Part shown: positions 31,333-40,469 of the stretch, in pieces | How the letters are laid out: each line of letters begins with the position of its first letter | How positions within the stretch are numbered: the stretch's first letter is position 1 | Origin: Streptomyces avidinii | Lineage (GTDB): Bacteria; Actinomycetota; Actinomycetes; Streptomycetales; Streptomycetaceae | Assembly: GCF_014650695.1 (NCBI RefSeq) | Contig: NZ_BMVL01000016.1 | Coordinates: 137,483 to 187,634 of the forward strand | Reading direction: 5' to 3' | Length of the DNA stretch: 50,152 nucleotides | Position numbers and translations under genes: made by a program | The notes under the pieces: model-generated | What the model was told of the DNA's origin: nothing | Seen by the model: the letters and a program-made list of their open reading frames with translations, nothing else | The model's database searches: none

Positions 31333-34300
31333 GTGCAGGGACGATTCAAGAGGGATGGCAGCGCTGCGGCGGAGCAGGAGCCGCGCGGCGGGACCGACCG
31401 TGGCTCCTCGCCCCAGCACGCCCAGAACCGCGGGCCGGCTGTCGAAGGCGCAGGCCCCGACACCTCCGCCGCGGTGAAGGCGAAGGGCCGTGGGAAGTCC
31501 GTCAAGGCCCGGGTCAAGGCGAAAGCCGGATCCGTCGCGCCTGCCGGACCGGCCGAGCAGGACGTGGCGATACCGAAGGCCCCCAGTGGGCCCGGTTCCC
31601 GCCTCGCCATGCAGAACTGGCGCATCAGCACGCGACTGGTGTCGCTGCTGACCCTGCCGGTCGTCGCGGCCACCACACTCGGTGGTTTCCGTATCAACGA
31701 CTCGCTCAACGACATCGCGCAGCTGGAACACATGCAGCTGCTGACGACGATGACGCGACAGGCCACCAACCTGGCCGCCATGCTCCAGGAGGAGCGTGAC
31801 CTCTCCGCGGGTCCGCTCACCCTCTCCAAGGGCAAGACCACCAGCAGTGTCGACAACGCGCGCAAGCTGACCGACACCGCCGCCGAGTCCTTCGCCGCCG
31901 CGACCGACAAGGTCGACAGCACGGGCGAGAAGGACGAGACGCTCAAGTCGATCCGCAACAACGTGCTGCAGATCGGCCGCCAGCTCACGAACATCGAGAC
32001 GATCCGCACCAAGGCGTACGTCAACGGCGCCCAGCAGACCGTCAGCGAGTACAACTCGCTCATCGTCTCGCTCCTCTCGCTCTCCCAGGACATGGCCCAG
32101 GCCACCTCCAACCCGGAGATGATCAAGCGCACGCGTGCCCTGGCGGCCTTCTCCGCCGCCAAGGAGTACGCCTCCATCCAGCGCGCGATCATCGCCGCCT
32201 CGCTCCCGGACACCAACGAGCGCCAGGGTGAGCTCAAGGAGAACGACCGTCTGTACGCCCTCTCCGCCCAGAAGGGCGAGCAGCAGGCGAAGACGACCTT
32301 CGAGCTCGTCTACCAGGGCAAGACCGAGGAACTCCTCGCGGGTCTGGGCGACAGCAACTCCGAGATCTCCAGCGCCGACCACTACGCGCGCCGCGTGCTG
32401 GCCAGCCAGGACGCCTTCCTGCGCGAGAAGAACCGCTCGTGGCTCGACTGGTACGACGCCGACGGCACCAAGCTCACGGCCATGAAGGTCATCGAGCTGA
32501 CGCTGCTCGAGGAGATGGAGCAGAAGGCCCGTGAGCTGAAGAACGAGGCCCAGCAGGACGCCATCATCAACGGTGCCCTGATCCTCCTCGTCCTCGGCGT
32601 CTCCCTCGTCGGCGCCTTCGTCATGGCCCGCTCGATGATCCGCTCGCTGCGCCGCCTGCAGGACACCGCGACGCGTGTCGCCCAGGACCGGCTGCCCGAG
32701 CTCGTCAAGCAGCTGTCGGAGTCCGACCCGCAGGACGTGGACACGTCCGTGGAGTCGGTCGGTGTGCACACCCGCGACGAGATCGGCCAGGTGGCCGCGG
32801 CCTTCGACGACGTGCACCGCGAGGCCGTCCGACTCGCCGCCGAGCAGGCCCTCCTGCGAGGCAACGTCAACGCGATGTTCACCAACCTCTCGCGCCGCTC
32901 GCAGGGCCTCATCCAGCGTCAGCTCTCGCTCATCTCCGAACTGGAGTCGCGCGAGGCCGACCCGGACCAGCTGTCCTCGCTCTTCAAGCTCGACCACCTC
33001 GCGACCCGCATGCGCCGTAACGGCGAAAACCTCCTCGTCCTCGCGGGCGAGGAGCCGGGCCGCCGGTGGACCCGCCCCGTCCCGCTGGTCGACGTGCTCC
33101 GTGCCGCCGCCTCCGAGGTGGAGCAGTACGAGCGTGTCGAGCTGTCCTCGGTGCCCGGCACCGATGTCGCCGGCCGCGTCGTCAACGACCTCGTGCACGT
33201 CCTCGCCGAGCTGCTGGAGAACGCCACCTCGTTCTCCTCCCCGCAGACCAAGGTCAAGGTCACCGGTCACGCACTGCCCGACGGCCGCGTGCTCGTCGAG
33301 ATCCACGACACCGGTATCGGCCTCTCCCCCGAGGACCTCGCCGCGATCAACGAGCGACTCGCGTCGCCGCCGACCGTGGACGTCTCCGTCTCCCGGCGCA
33401 TGGGCCTGTTCGTGGTCGGCCGCCTGTCCCTGCGACACGGCATCCGGATCCAGCTGCGCCCCTCCGACTCGGGCGGTACGACGGCCCTCGTCATGCTGCC
33501 GGTGGACGTCGCCCAGGGCGGCAAGAAGCCGGCTCCGATGGCGGGCCAGGGTGGTCAGGGCGGCCCCGGTGGCGCTCCGGGCACGCCCGGCGCGCAGGGT
33601 GCCGTACCCGGCCCGGGCGCACGTCCGTCCGTGGGCTCGGCCCCGCAGCGCGGTCAGGTCGCCGGAGGCGGCCAGCGCGCCGCCCTGCCGGGCCGCGACG
33701 GCGGTCCCGGTCAGCGTCCGCAGGGCCCGCAGGGCGGTCGTCCCCCGCAGGGTGGTCCCGGTGCTCCCGGTGGCCGTCCGCAGCAGGGTCCGACCACCAC
33801 GGGACAGGGCCAGGGTGCCTTCGGTGCCGGTGCTCCGCTGCCGACCCGCGGTCCGGTCGCCAGTGCCGGATTCGGTGCCGGCCAGCAGAACCGTCCGGCG
33901 TCCGGTCCCTCCGGATACCCGCAGGGCAACGGCTTCGAGCGACCGCAGCCTCCTCAGCAGCAGCCCCAGCAGCCGGCCGCTCCCGCGGCTCCGGCGCCGG
34001 GCGGCCCCCGGCCGCAGCTGCCGCCCCGCGGTGGCGCCGCGCGTCCGGAGCTTCCCGGCCCGCAGACCACCAGCTGGGGCAGCGACCAGGCCCGCGGTCA
34101 CGACGAGCTCTCGGGCCCCGGCTCGACGGCCGAGTTCGCCCGCCCGGACTTCAACGCCCCGATGCCCCAGGCGGACGGCGGCAACAGCACGACCGGCCAG
34201 TTCGAGCGTCCGGACGTACGCGGCCCGCTGAACCCGTCCACCACCGGACAGTTCGAGCGCCCGGGGTACCAGCCCCAGCGCCCGGGCGGCCCCGGTGTCG

Positions 34301-34938
34301 GCGGGTACGCCCCGCAGCCGCAGGCCCCGCAGCAGCCGCAGGCCGGCGATGCGTACGCACCCGTACCGCCCGCGCGTCCCGAGGCTCCGCGGCTGCCGCA
34401 GGGCCACCGCCCGGAGGCCCTGCCCCCGGCGCAGAGCTCCGGTGACGCCCGCAGCCCGATCTTCGACACGCTGGAGTCGAACTGGTTCCGCGAGGAGGGC
34501 CAGCAGGCCCCCGCGCAGGGACCGTCCGTACCCCAGCAGCCGCAGCCGGCCCCGCAGCAGCAGCCGCTGCCGCAGCGCGGCCAGGAGCAGGCGGCCGAAT
34601 CCGCCGTCACGGCGACCGGCGCCACGCCGACCGTCAGCTGGCGGTCCTCGCCGAACGACGAGCTGATGCGCCAGGCCGAGCGCGTCCGTCAGCCCGCCGC
34701 CGGCGGCATCACGACCTCGGGGCTGCCCCGCCGGGTCCCGCGGGCGAACCTCGTGGCCGGCACCGCGCAGCAGCAGGCCGAGGCGCAGTCGGGTCCCCAG
34801 GTCTCGCGGGCGCCGGACGATGTCCGTGGCCGTCTGACCAACCTCCGACGCGGTATCCAGCAGGGCCGTCAGGCCGGCAACAACGGACCGGCGACCGGCA
34901 GTTACCACATCGACCCCACTTACCAGCAGGAGCGTTAG
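31333..34938 (+). CDS. cvnA1: Conservon sensor histidine kinase CvnA (first conservon), 1201 aa
   Basis: CvnA proteins are membrane sensor kinases that recruit CvnB, C and D in a GPCR-like complex (known in Streptomyces). I chose GTG 31333 (MQGRFKRDGSAAAEQE). Transmembrane helices lie at about 101-119 (RLVSLLTLPVVAATTLGGF) and 411-433 (LILLVLGVSLVGAFVMA), enclosing a 290-residue helical extracytoplasmic nitrate-sensor (NIT)-like domain. A HAMP-like linker, FTNLSRRSQGLIQRQLSLI, and the ATPase domain (LAELLENATSFSSP N-box, EIHDTGIGLS, RRMGLFVVGRL) follow to about residue 730. A 400-residue Gly/Pro/Gln-rich tail ends in a conserved VRGRLTNLRRGIQQGR. The symbol follows remembered S. coelicolor synteny. 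Confidence 0.92.
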   Translation: MQGRFKRDGSAAAEQEPRGGTDRGSSPQHAQNRGPAVEGAGPDTSAAVKAKGRGKSVKARVKAKAGSVAPAGPAEQDVAIPKAPSGPGSRLAMQNWRISTRLVSLLTLPVVAATTLGGFRINDSLNDIAQLEHMQLLTTMTRQATNLAAMLQEERDLSAGPLTLSKGKTTSSVDNARKLTDTAAESFAAATDKVDSTGEKDETLKSIRNNVLQIGRQLTNIETIRTKAYVNGAQQTVSEYNSLIVSLLSLSQDMAQATSNPEMIKRTRALAAFSAAKEYASIQRAIIAASLPDTNERQGELKENDRLYALSAQKGEQQAKTTFELVYQGKTEELLAGLGDSNSEISSADHYARRVLASQDAFLREKNRSWLDWYDADGTKLTAMKVIELTLLEEMEQKARELKNEAQQDAIINGALILLVLGVSLVGAFVMARSMIRSLRRLQDTATRVAQDRLPELVKQLSESDPQDVDTSVESVGVHTRDEIGQVAAAFDDVHREAVRLAAEQALLRGNVNAMFTNLSRRSQGLIQRQLSLISELESREADPDQLSSLFKLDHLATRMRRNGENLLVLAGEEPGRRWTRPVPLVDVLRAAASEVEQYERVELSSVPGTDVAGRVVNDLVHVLAELLENATSFSSPQTKVKVTGHALPDGRVLVEIHDTGIGLSPEDLAAINERLASPPTVDVSVSRRMGLFVVGRLSLRHGIRIQLRPSDSGGTTALVMLPVDVAQGGKKPAPMAGQGGQGGPGGAPGTPGAQGAVPGPGARPSVGSAPQRGQVAGGGQRAALPGRDGGPGQRPQGPQGGRPPQGGPGAPGGRPQQGPTTTGQGQGAFGAGAPLPTRGPVASAGFGAGQQNRPASGPSGYPQGNGFERPQPPQQQPQQPAAPAAPAPGGPRPQLPPRGGAARPELPGPQTTSWGSDQARGHDELSGPGSTAEFARPDFNAPMPQADGGNSTTGQFERPDVRGPLNPSTTGQFERPGYQPQRPGGPGVGGYAPQPQAPQQPQAGDAYAPVPPARPEAPRLPQGHRPEALPPAQSSGDARSPIFDTLESNWFREEGQQAPAQGPSVPQQPQPAPQQQPLPQRGQEQAAESAVTATGATPTVSWRSSPNDELMRQAERVRQPAAGGITTSGLPRRVPRANLVAGTAQQQAEAQSGPQVSRAPDDVRGRLTNLRRGIQQGRQAGNNGPATGSYHIDPTYQQER

Positions 34939-35361
34939 TTGAGTTCGATGAGCCAGGCGGCACAGAACCTGAACTGGTTGATCACCAACTTCGTGGACAA
35001 CACCCCCGGGGTGTCCCACACGGTGGTGGTCTCCGCCGACGGACTCCTTCTGGCGATGTCCGAAGGATTCCCCCGCGACCGCGCCGATCAGCTGGCGGCC
35101 GTGGCCTCCGGACTGACCTCGCTGACCGCCGGTGCCTCCCGCATCTTCGAGGGCGGCGCCGTCAACCAGACCGTGGTCGAGATGGACCGGGGATTCCTCT
35201 TCCTCATGTCCGTCTCGGACGGATCCTCGCTGGCCGTACTGGCGCACCCCGAGTGCGACATCGGCCTCGTGGGTTACGAGATGGCCCTTCTGGTGGATCG
35301 CGCGGGCAGTGTCCTCACTCCGGACCTGCGCGCCGAACTGCAGGGAAGCCTGCTCGGCTGA
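34939..35361 (+). CDS. cvnB1: Conservon roadblock/LC7 protein CvnB, 140 aa
   Basis: Roadblock/LC7 domain: HTVVVSADGLLLAMSEGFPRD, then LAAVASGLTSLTAGASRIFEGG, EMDRGFLFLMSVSDGSSLAV and IGLVGYEMALLVDRAG. It is thought to act as regulator or GTPase-activating partner of CvnD. TTG at 34939 directly abuts the cvnA1 stop and has AGGAG six bases upstream; an ATG three codons later is possible. Two blocks of 97 and 152 nt are identical in the second conservon's B gene. Confidence 0.94.
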   Translation: MSSMSQAAQNLNWLITNFVDNTPGVSHTVVVSADGLLLAMSEGFPRDRADQLAAVASGLTSLTAGASRIFEGGAVNQTVVEMDRGFLFLMSVSDGSSLAVLAHPECDIGLVGYEMALLVDRAGSVLTPDLRAELQGSLLG

Positions 35362-35513
35362 CTTCCCAATCTCCCGGCCGGACGGTACTACCGGCCGGGG
35401 GATCGGGGCACCGCCCCGAAATCCAGTACCCCCGCCAGGCCGTCATACCGTTCCCCCCACCGGCCGCCCCGTCAGACGGCACGCTGACCACTGCTGTCCA
35501 GCCCGGAGGATCA

Positions 35514-35906
35514 ATGACCCCGCCCCCCGCCTACCCCGATGCGTACGGAGACTCGTACTCGGAAGGCGATCAGCCGCTGGTGCGTCCGTACGCGATGACC
35601 GGCGGCCGGACCCGGCCCCGCTACCAGCTCGCCATCGAGGCGCTGGTCAGCACCACCGCCGATCCGATGCACCTGTCCGGCCTGCTCCCGGAGCACCAGC
35701 GCATCTGCACCCTGTGCCGCGAGGTCAAGTCGGTCGCCGAGGTCTCCGCACTTCTGTCGATGCCGCTCGGTGTCGCCCGGATCCTCGTCGCCGACCTGGC
35801 GGAGGCCGGAATGGTGGCCATCCACCAGCCGGGCAATGGAGAGGCCGGCGGCACGCCGGATGTAACGCTGCTCGAAAGGGTGCTCAGTGGCCTTCGGAAC
35901 ATCTAG
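35514..35906 (+). CDS. cvnC1: Conservon DUF742 protein CvnC, 130 aa
   Basis: ATG at 35514 follows GGAGG. The N-terminal tail is short (MTPPPAYPDAYGDSYSEGDQ); the DUF742 core reads PLVRPYAMTGGRTRPRYQLA, HQRICTLCREVKSVAEVSALL, and LGVARILVADLAEAGMVAIHQ, a winged-helix-like fold. The invariant C-terminus TLLERVLSGLRNI is seen. A 152-bp gap separates it from cvnB1, and it overlaps cvnD1 by 20 bp. Compared with its paralogue it lacks the Gln/Pro-rich N-terminal extension. Confidence 0.94.
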   Translation: MTPPPAYPDAYGDSYSEGDQPLVRPYAMTGGRTRPRYQLAIEALVSTTADPMHLSGLLPEHQRICTLCREVKSVAEVSALLSMPLGVARILVADLAEAGMVAIHQPGNGEAGGTPDVTLLERVLSGLRNI

Positions 35907-36468
35907 CGGAGCGGCTCCCCGCTCCACCACCTCCGCGAAGATCGTGGTGGCGGGCGGCTTCGGCGTGGGCAAGACCACGTTCGTCGGAGCCGTGTCGGAG
36001 ATCAACCCGCTGCGCACCGAAGCCGTCATGACCAGCGCCTCGGCCGGGATCGACGACCTCACCCACACCGGTGACAAGACGACCACCACGGTCGCCATGG
36101 ACTTCGGCCGCATCACCCTCGACCAGGACCTGATCCTGTACCTCTTCGGTACGCCGGGACAGGACCGCTTCTGGTTCATGTGGGACGACCTGGTCCGCGG
36201 CGCCATCGGTGCGATCGTGCTCGTGGACACCCGCCGTCTCGCCGACTGCTTCCCCGCGGTCGACTACTTCGAGAACAGCGGCCTGCCGTTCGTCGTGGCT
36301 CTCAACGGCTTCGAGGGCCACCAGCCCTACACGCCGGAGGAAGTCCGCGAGGCCCTGCAGATCGGCCCCGGCGCTCCCATCATCACCACCGACGCCCGCC
36401 ACCGCGCGGACGCCAAGAGCGCGCTCATCACGCTCGTGGAGCACGCCCTCATGGCGCGGCTCAAGTAA
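35887..36468 (+). CDS. cvnD1: Conservon Ras-like small GTPase CvnD, 193 aa
   Basis: GTPase of the MglA/Ras-like type. Motifs: P-loop GGFGVGKTTFVGAVSEI (about residues 23-39), DDLTHTGDKTTTTVAMDFGR (switch I region with conserved Thr), FGTPGQDRFWFMWDDL (switch II, DTPGQ-like with a Phe/Gly in place of Asp), VLVDTRR and VALNGFEG (NKxD replaced by N-G-F). GTG at 35887 overlaps cvnC1. The effector-binding C-terminus has no lipid motif, so membrane recruitment is presumably through CvnA. Confidence 0.94.
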   Translation: MAFGTSSGAAPRSTTSAKIVVAGGFGVGKTTFVGAVSEINPLRTEAVMTSASAGIDDLTHTGDKTTTTVAMDFGRITLDQDLILYLFGTPGQDRFWFMWDDLVRGAIGAIVLVDTRRLADCFPAVDYFENSGLPFVVALNGFEGHQPYTPEEVREALQIGPGAPIITTDARHRADAKSALITLVEHALMARLK

Positions 36469-36490
36469 CACGGTTTCAGTTGTCGCGCGG

Positions 36491-36526
36491 ACGGGCGGGC
36501 TGTGTCATACGACACGGCCCGCCCGT
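36491..36526 (+). terminator. Terminator after the first conservon
   Basis: A 16-bp stem (acgggcgggctgtgtc paired with its complement, one G:T) and loop atac lie 22 bp after the cvnD1 stop, separating the two conservons. Confidence 0.82.
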
Positions 36527-36724
36527 GTCGTTCATAACGTTTCGACAGAGAATTGCAGCCATTCGGCAACGGGGTGCGGTCGCCTGGTACCACTGCGCGC
36601 ACAACTGCCCCTATTTTTGCCGCAGGACGCTCTTTATGTCCGATTTATGTGGGGCATAAGGTTCTGTGAATGGCCGGTTTCAACTGTTTGGAACACGGCC
36701 GTTAACCGTGCTGGAATTCAACGA

Positions 36725-36734
36725 ACTAGCTAGT
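36725..36734. promoter_or_regulatory. ACTAGCTAGT palindrome before the second conservon
   Basis: A perfect 10-bp palindrome with two CTAG units, rare in this genome type, lies 27 bp upstream of the GTG at 36761 in an AT-richer leader. It could be an operator or promoter element; no factor is known to me. Confidence 0.35.
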
Positions 36735-36760
36735 AGCACCGCCGAGAGGTTGTTGGTCGA

Positions 36761-39700
36761 GTGAGGCGAAGCAACGCAAGCCCCGCGGATGAACCCGCGC
36801 GCGGCAACTTCACCCCGCCGCCGCGAGCGGCCGCGTCGCCCGTCGACGTGCCCGTGGAACCGCCCGCGAGCAGCGGGAGCAGCAGCAGGTTCTCGCCCCG
36901 CAACTGGCGTGTGCCGACCCGTCTGAACGCCATCCTGCTCGTGCCGGCCCTCGTGGGCCTGGTCATGGGCGGCTTCCAGGTGAAGGGGTCCATCGACACC
37001 TGGAACGAGGCCCAGGACGCGGAGAAGATAGCCACGGTCGTCCAGGCGGCCTCGGGCTACAGCCAGGCACTGCTCAACGAGCGTGACCTGACCGCCGAGC
37101 CCCTCCTGAACGGCCAGACCAAGGACCCGAAGGTCGCCAAGGCCTACGAGGACACCGCCGCGGCCAAGGAGAAGTTCGACAAGTCCGTCCAGGACATGCC
37201 GAAGAACCTCGGCCTGGAGCGGCGTCTGGACCTCTTCCGCGCCGAGGAGCCCAAGCTCGCCCAGGTGCGCGAGAAGGCGTACCTCGCGGCGGTCGAGAGC
37301 CCCAAGAAGAACCTGCCCACCTCGGCCGGCCCCATCCCGACCGAAGAGGGCTATGTGCTGGTCCAGCACTACCTCATGCAGTTCGCGAACGAGCTCGGTC
37401 TCGGCACCGGCAACGTGACCTCGTACGGCCGCATGGTCTACGCGATCCAGCTGGCCAAGGCGGCGAACTCGCTGCAGCGCTCGGTGGGCACCCACCTGCT
37501 GGTGCGTCCGAGCGTGGACGAGAACACCCGCAAGGCCCAGCTCGTCGCCTTCTCCTCCTACGCCTACCTCGAGGAAATCGCCATCGGCGAGTACGTCGCG
37601 GCGGGTACCGAGGAGGACGTGAACCGCCTCAAGGCGGTCATGGCCAAGAAGTCCGAGGAGGGCGCGGCCAAGATCGCCGACGCCAAGCACCAGGCGGAGC
37701 AGGCCGGTGTCCGCTTCGTGCCGCCGCCGGAGGTCAACAAGAACCCGCTCCTCGGCATGACCGAGGCGATCGCCAGCGGTGAGCCCAAGAAGAAGCTCGC
37801 CGAGAACGGGACGAACCCCGCGTTCTGGCAGGCTGCCGCCACCGCGAAGTTCGACGGCTACGACGAGGTCGAGAAGGAACTCCTCGACAAGGCCGTCAAG
37901 GACGCCGTCGCGGTCTCCGACGACGCCCGCACGGACGCGATCGTCAACGGCGGCATCGTGGTCGTGGCCCTGCTCGCCGCCTTCATCCTGGCCGGCATGA
38001 TGGCCCGCCAGATGGGCCGCGCGATGGCCCGTCTGCGCAGCGCCGCCTTCGACATCGCCGAGCAGCGCCTGCCGATGCTCGTCGACCAGCTCTCGCGCAC
38101 CGACCCCGGCAAGGTGGACACCCGCGTCCACCCGATCCCCATCGACTCCCAGGACGAGATCGGCGAGGTCGCCCGCGCCTTCGACCAGGTCCACCGGGAA
38201 GCGGTCCGGCTCGCGGCCGAGCAGGCCCTCCTGCGGGGCAACGTCAACGCGATCTTCACGAACCTCTCCATGCGCAACCAGTCGCTGATCGAGGGCCAGC
38301 TGACCCTCATCACCGACCTGGAGAACAACGAGGCCGACCCGGACCAGCTGGAGAACCTCTTCCGCCTGGACCACCTGGCCACCCGTATGCGCCGCAACGG
38401 CGAGAACCTCCTCATCCTCGCGGGTGAGGAGCCGGGCCGCCGCTGGGACCAGCCGGTGCCGCTCGTCGACGTGCTGCGCGCCGCCTCCTCCGAGGTGGAG
38501 CAGTACGAGCGCATCGAGCTCTCCGGTGTCTCCGAGGCCGAGATCCACGGCCAGGCCGTGACCGACCTCGTGCACCTGCTCGCCGAGCTGCTGGAGAACG
38601 CCACCACGTTCTCCTCCCCGCAGACCAAGGTCCGCGTCAACGCCACGCGTCTGCCCGACGGCCGCGTGATGGTCGAGATCCACGACAAGGGCATCGGCCT
38701 CACCGCCGAGGACTTCGCGGACATCAACCACAAGCTCGCCAACCCGCCGACCGTGGACGCCGCGATCTCGCAGCGCATGGGTCTGTTCGTGGTCGGCCGG
38801 CTGGCGGACCGCCACAGCATCCGCGTCCAGCTGCGCCCCTCGGGCGAGGCGGCCGGTACCACTTCGCTGGTCATGCTCCCGGACGCCATCACCCACGGTG
38901 GCGGTGGCGAGGGCATTCCGGACGACGACTTCACGGTCTCGCAGATCATTCCGGAGCAGCAGGCCCAGCTGGCACCTCCGTTGCGCACCGCCGCCGAGCT
39001 CGGCTTCGACGACTCGCGGTACGACCAGCAGGGCGCCGACGGCCTCCCGGCCGACCCGGTCGGCCGATCCCTGGGCCAGCAGGAGCGCCGGGCCGCGCTG
39101 GCGGCCCAGGTGGGTTACCCGCCGGAACAGCAGCCGTATCCCGCCCAGGAGTATCCGGAACCCCAGCCTGAGCACGGGTACCAGGAGTACCAGGGCTACG
39201 AACAGCAGTCCGAGCAGGCCTACGACACCTCGTACGAGGCCCAGCAGGCGCAGCAGGCCCAGCAGGGCTACGAGGCGTACCCGCAGCAGGACTACGGCTA
39301 TACGGAAGACGGCTACCCGGACCAGCAGCCGGCCGCACAGGGCTACGACAATGGCTTCGATGCCAGGTCGGAGCAGGCCGAGTGGCCCGAGCAGAACACG
39401 TATCCGGCTGCCTACCAGCAGAATTACGGGACCGAATCGGAATCCCAAGCCGTCCCCGAACCCGCCGCGGAGCGCGTAGGCTTCGACCGTCCGGGCGCCG
39501 CAGCCGACACCGGTCACACGATGACCGGAGCGGGCCTGCCGCGACGCGGCAGCCAGCAGCAGTGGCCGCCCGGGAAGCAGGAAGCGGAGTCCACCGGATC
39601 CCTCTTCGAACAGCGGTCGCCGCGTCAGCAGCAGGCCGCCGAACCGGAGCGGACCCCGGAGGAAACTGAAGGCACCGCCGCCTGGCGTTCGCGCAACGAC

Positions 39701-39952
39701 GAACGCTGGCAGCAGGCCGGAAAGCTCCGTGAGCCGAAGGCGGGCGGGGTCACTCCGTCCGGTCTCCCTCGGCGCGTGCCCAAGGCCAACCTGGTCGAGG
39801 GCGCAGCGGAGACGACCCCGCAGGGCGGCCCCCAGGTCTCCCGCGCTCCGGAGGACGTCCGCGGCAGGTTGAGCAACCTGCGGCGCGGTGTCCAGCAGGG
39901 ACGCAGCGCGGGTTCTGAGCAGTCAAGTAACAGCTATGACCAGGAGCGTTAG
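36761..39952 (+). CDS. cvnA2: Conservon sensor histidine kinase CvnA (second conservon), 1063 aa
   Basis: Same plan as the first: TM1 at about 51-72 (RLNAILLVPALVGLVMGGF), an extracytoplasmic helical NIT-like domain to about 392, TM2 near 394-415 (IVVVALLAAFILAGMMA), linker IFTNLSMRNQSLIEGQLTLI, and ATPase domain (LAELLENATTFSSP, EIHDKGIGLT, QRMGLFVVGRLADRH) to about 710. The sensor domain sequence is quite different from CvnA1, suggesting a different signal. The tail (about 745-1000) is Gln/Tyr/Glu-rich rather than Gly/Pro-rich and ends with VRGRLSNLRRGVQQGRSAG, the shared C-terminal block. GTG at 36761; its ribosome site is weak. Confidence 0.93.
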   Translation: MRRSNASPADEPARGNFTPPPRAAASPVDVPVEPPASSGSSSRFSPRNWRVPTRLNAILLVPALVGLVMGGFQVKGSIDTWNEAQDAEKIATVVQAASGYSQALLNERDLTAEPLLNGQTKDPKVAKAYEDTAAAKEKFDKSVQDMPKNLGLERRLDLFRAEEPKLAQVREKAYLAAVESPKKNLPTSAGPIPTEEGYVLVQHYLMQFANELGLGTGNVTSYGRMVYAIQLAKAANSLQRSVGTHLLVRPSVDENTRKAQLVAFSSYAYLEEIAIGEYVAAGTEEDVNRLKAVMAKKSEEGAAKIADAKHQAEQAGVRFVPPPEVNKNPLLGMTEAIASGEPKKKLAENGTNPAFWQAAATAKFDGYDEVEKELLDKAVKDAVAVSDDARTDAIVNGGIVVVALLAAFILAGMMARQMGRAMARLRSAAFDIAEQRLPMLVDQLSRTDPGKVDTRVHPIPIDSQDEIGEVARAFDQVHREAVRLAAEQALLRGNVNAIFTNLSMRNQSLIEGQLTLITDLENNEADPDQLENLFRLDHLATRMRRNGENLLILAGEEPGRRWDQPVPLVDVLRAASSEVEQYERIELSGVSEAEIHGQAVTDLVHLLAELLENATTFSSPQTKVRVNATRLPDGRVMVEIHDKGIGLTAEDFADINHKLANPPTVDAAISQRMGLFVVGRLADRHSIRVQLRPSGEAAGTTSLVMLPDAITHGGGGEGIPDDDFTVSQIIPEQQAQLAPPLRTAAELGFDDSRYDQQGADGLPADPVGRSLGQQERRAALAAQVGYPPEQQPYPAQEYPEPQPEHGYQEYQGYEQQSEQAYDTSYEAQQAQQAQQGYEAYPQQDYGYTEDGYPDQQPAAQGYDNGFDARSEQAEWPEQNTYPAAYQQNYGTESESQAVPEPAAERVGFDRPGAAADTGHTMTGAGLPRRGSQQQWPPGKQEAESTGSLFEQRSPRQQQAAEPERTPEETEGTAAWRSRNDERWQQAGKLREPKAGGVTPSGLPRRVPKANLVEGAAETTPQGGPQVSRAPEDVRGRLSNLRRGVQQGRSAGSEQSSNSYDQER

Positions 39953-39953
39953 T

Positions 39954-40376
39954 GTGAGCCCGATGAGCCAGGCGGCACAGAACCTGAACTGGTTGATCAC
40001 CAACTTCGTGGACAACACCCCCGGGGTGTCCCACACGGTGGTGGTCTCCGCCGACGGCCTTCTTCTGGCGATGTCCGACGGATTTCCGCGCGACCGCGCC
40101 GATCAGCTGGCGGCCGTGGCCTCCGGACTGACCTCGCTGACCGCCGGTGCCTCCCGCATCTTCGAGGGCGGCGCCGTCAACCAGACCGTGGTCGAGATGG
40201 ACCGGGGATTCCTCTTCCTCATGTCCGTCTCGGACGGATCGTCCCTCGCGGTGCTCGCACACCCCGAGTGCGACATCGGCCTCGTAGGCTATGAGATGGC
40301 CCTTTTGGTGGATCGTGCGGGCAGTGTCCTCACTCCGGATCTGCGTGCCGAACTGCAGGGAAGTCTTCTCAACTAG
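39954..40376 (+). CDS. cvnB2: Conservon roadblock/LC7 protein CvnB (second conservon), 140 aa
   Basis: GTG at 39954 lies two bases after the cvnA2 stop codon, with AGGAG at good spacing. The protein is almost identical to CvnB1, differing for instance at residues SDGFPRD and at the C-terminus (LLN versus LLG). A partly identical stretch of DNA (see findings) suggests recent homogenisation. Role: partner of the GTPase CvnD, inferred from the family. Confidence 0.94.
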   Translation: MSPMSQAAQNLNWLITNFVDNTPGVSHTVVVSADGLLLAMSDGFPRDRADQLAAVASGLTSLTAGASRIFEGGAVNQTVVEMDRGFLFLMSVSDGSSLAVLAHPECDIGLVGYEMALLVDRAGSVLTPDLRAELQGSLLN

Positions 40377-40469
40377 CAGACAGGCAGTGCGTTTCGCGCC
40401 ATCGCACCATAGGGTGCGGTGGCGCGGTTCCACAGGGAGTACTGCGTACTTGGAGTCGGAGGAGGAAAC

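Noticed and set aside
31330..35247. 1305-codon open frame antisense to the first conservon kinase
   Set aside because: It mirrors cvnA1 and cvnB1 with high third-position GC in the sense frame; the translation is repetitive Arg/Gly/Leu without domains. The same applies to 36680-39517 opposite cvnA2.
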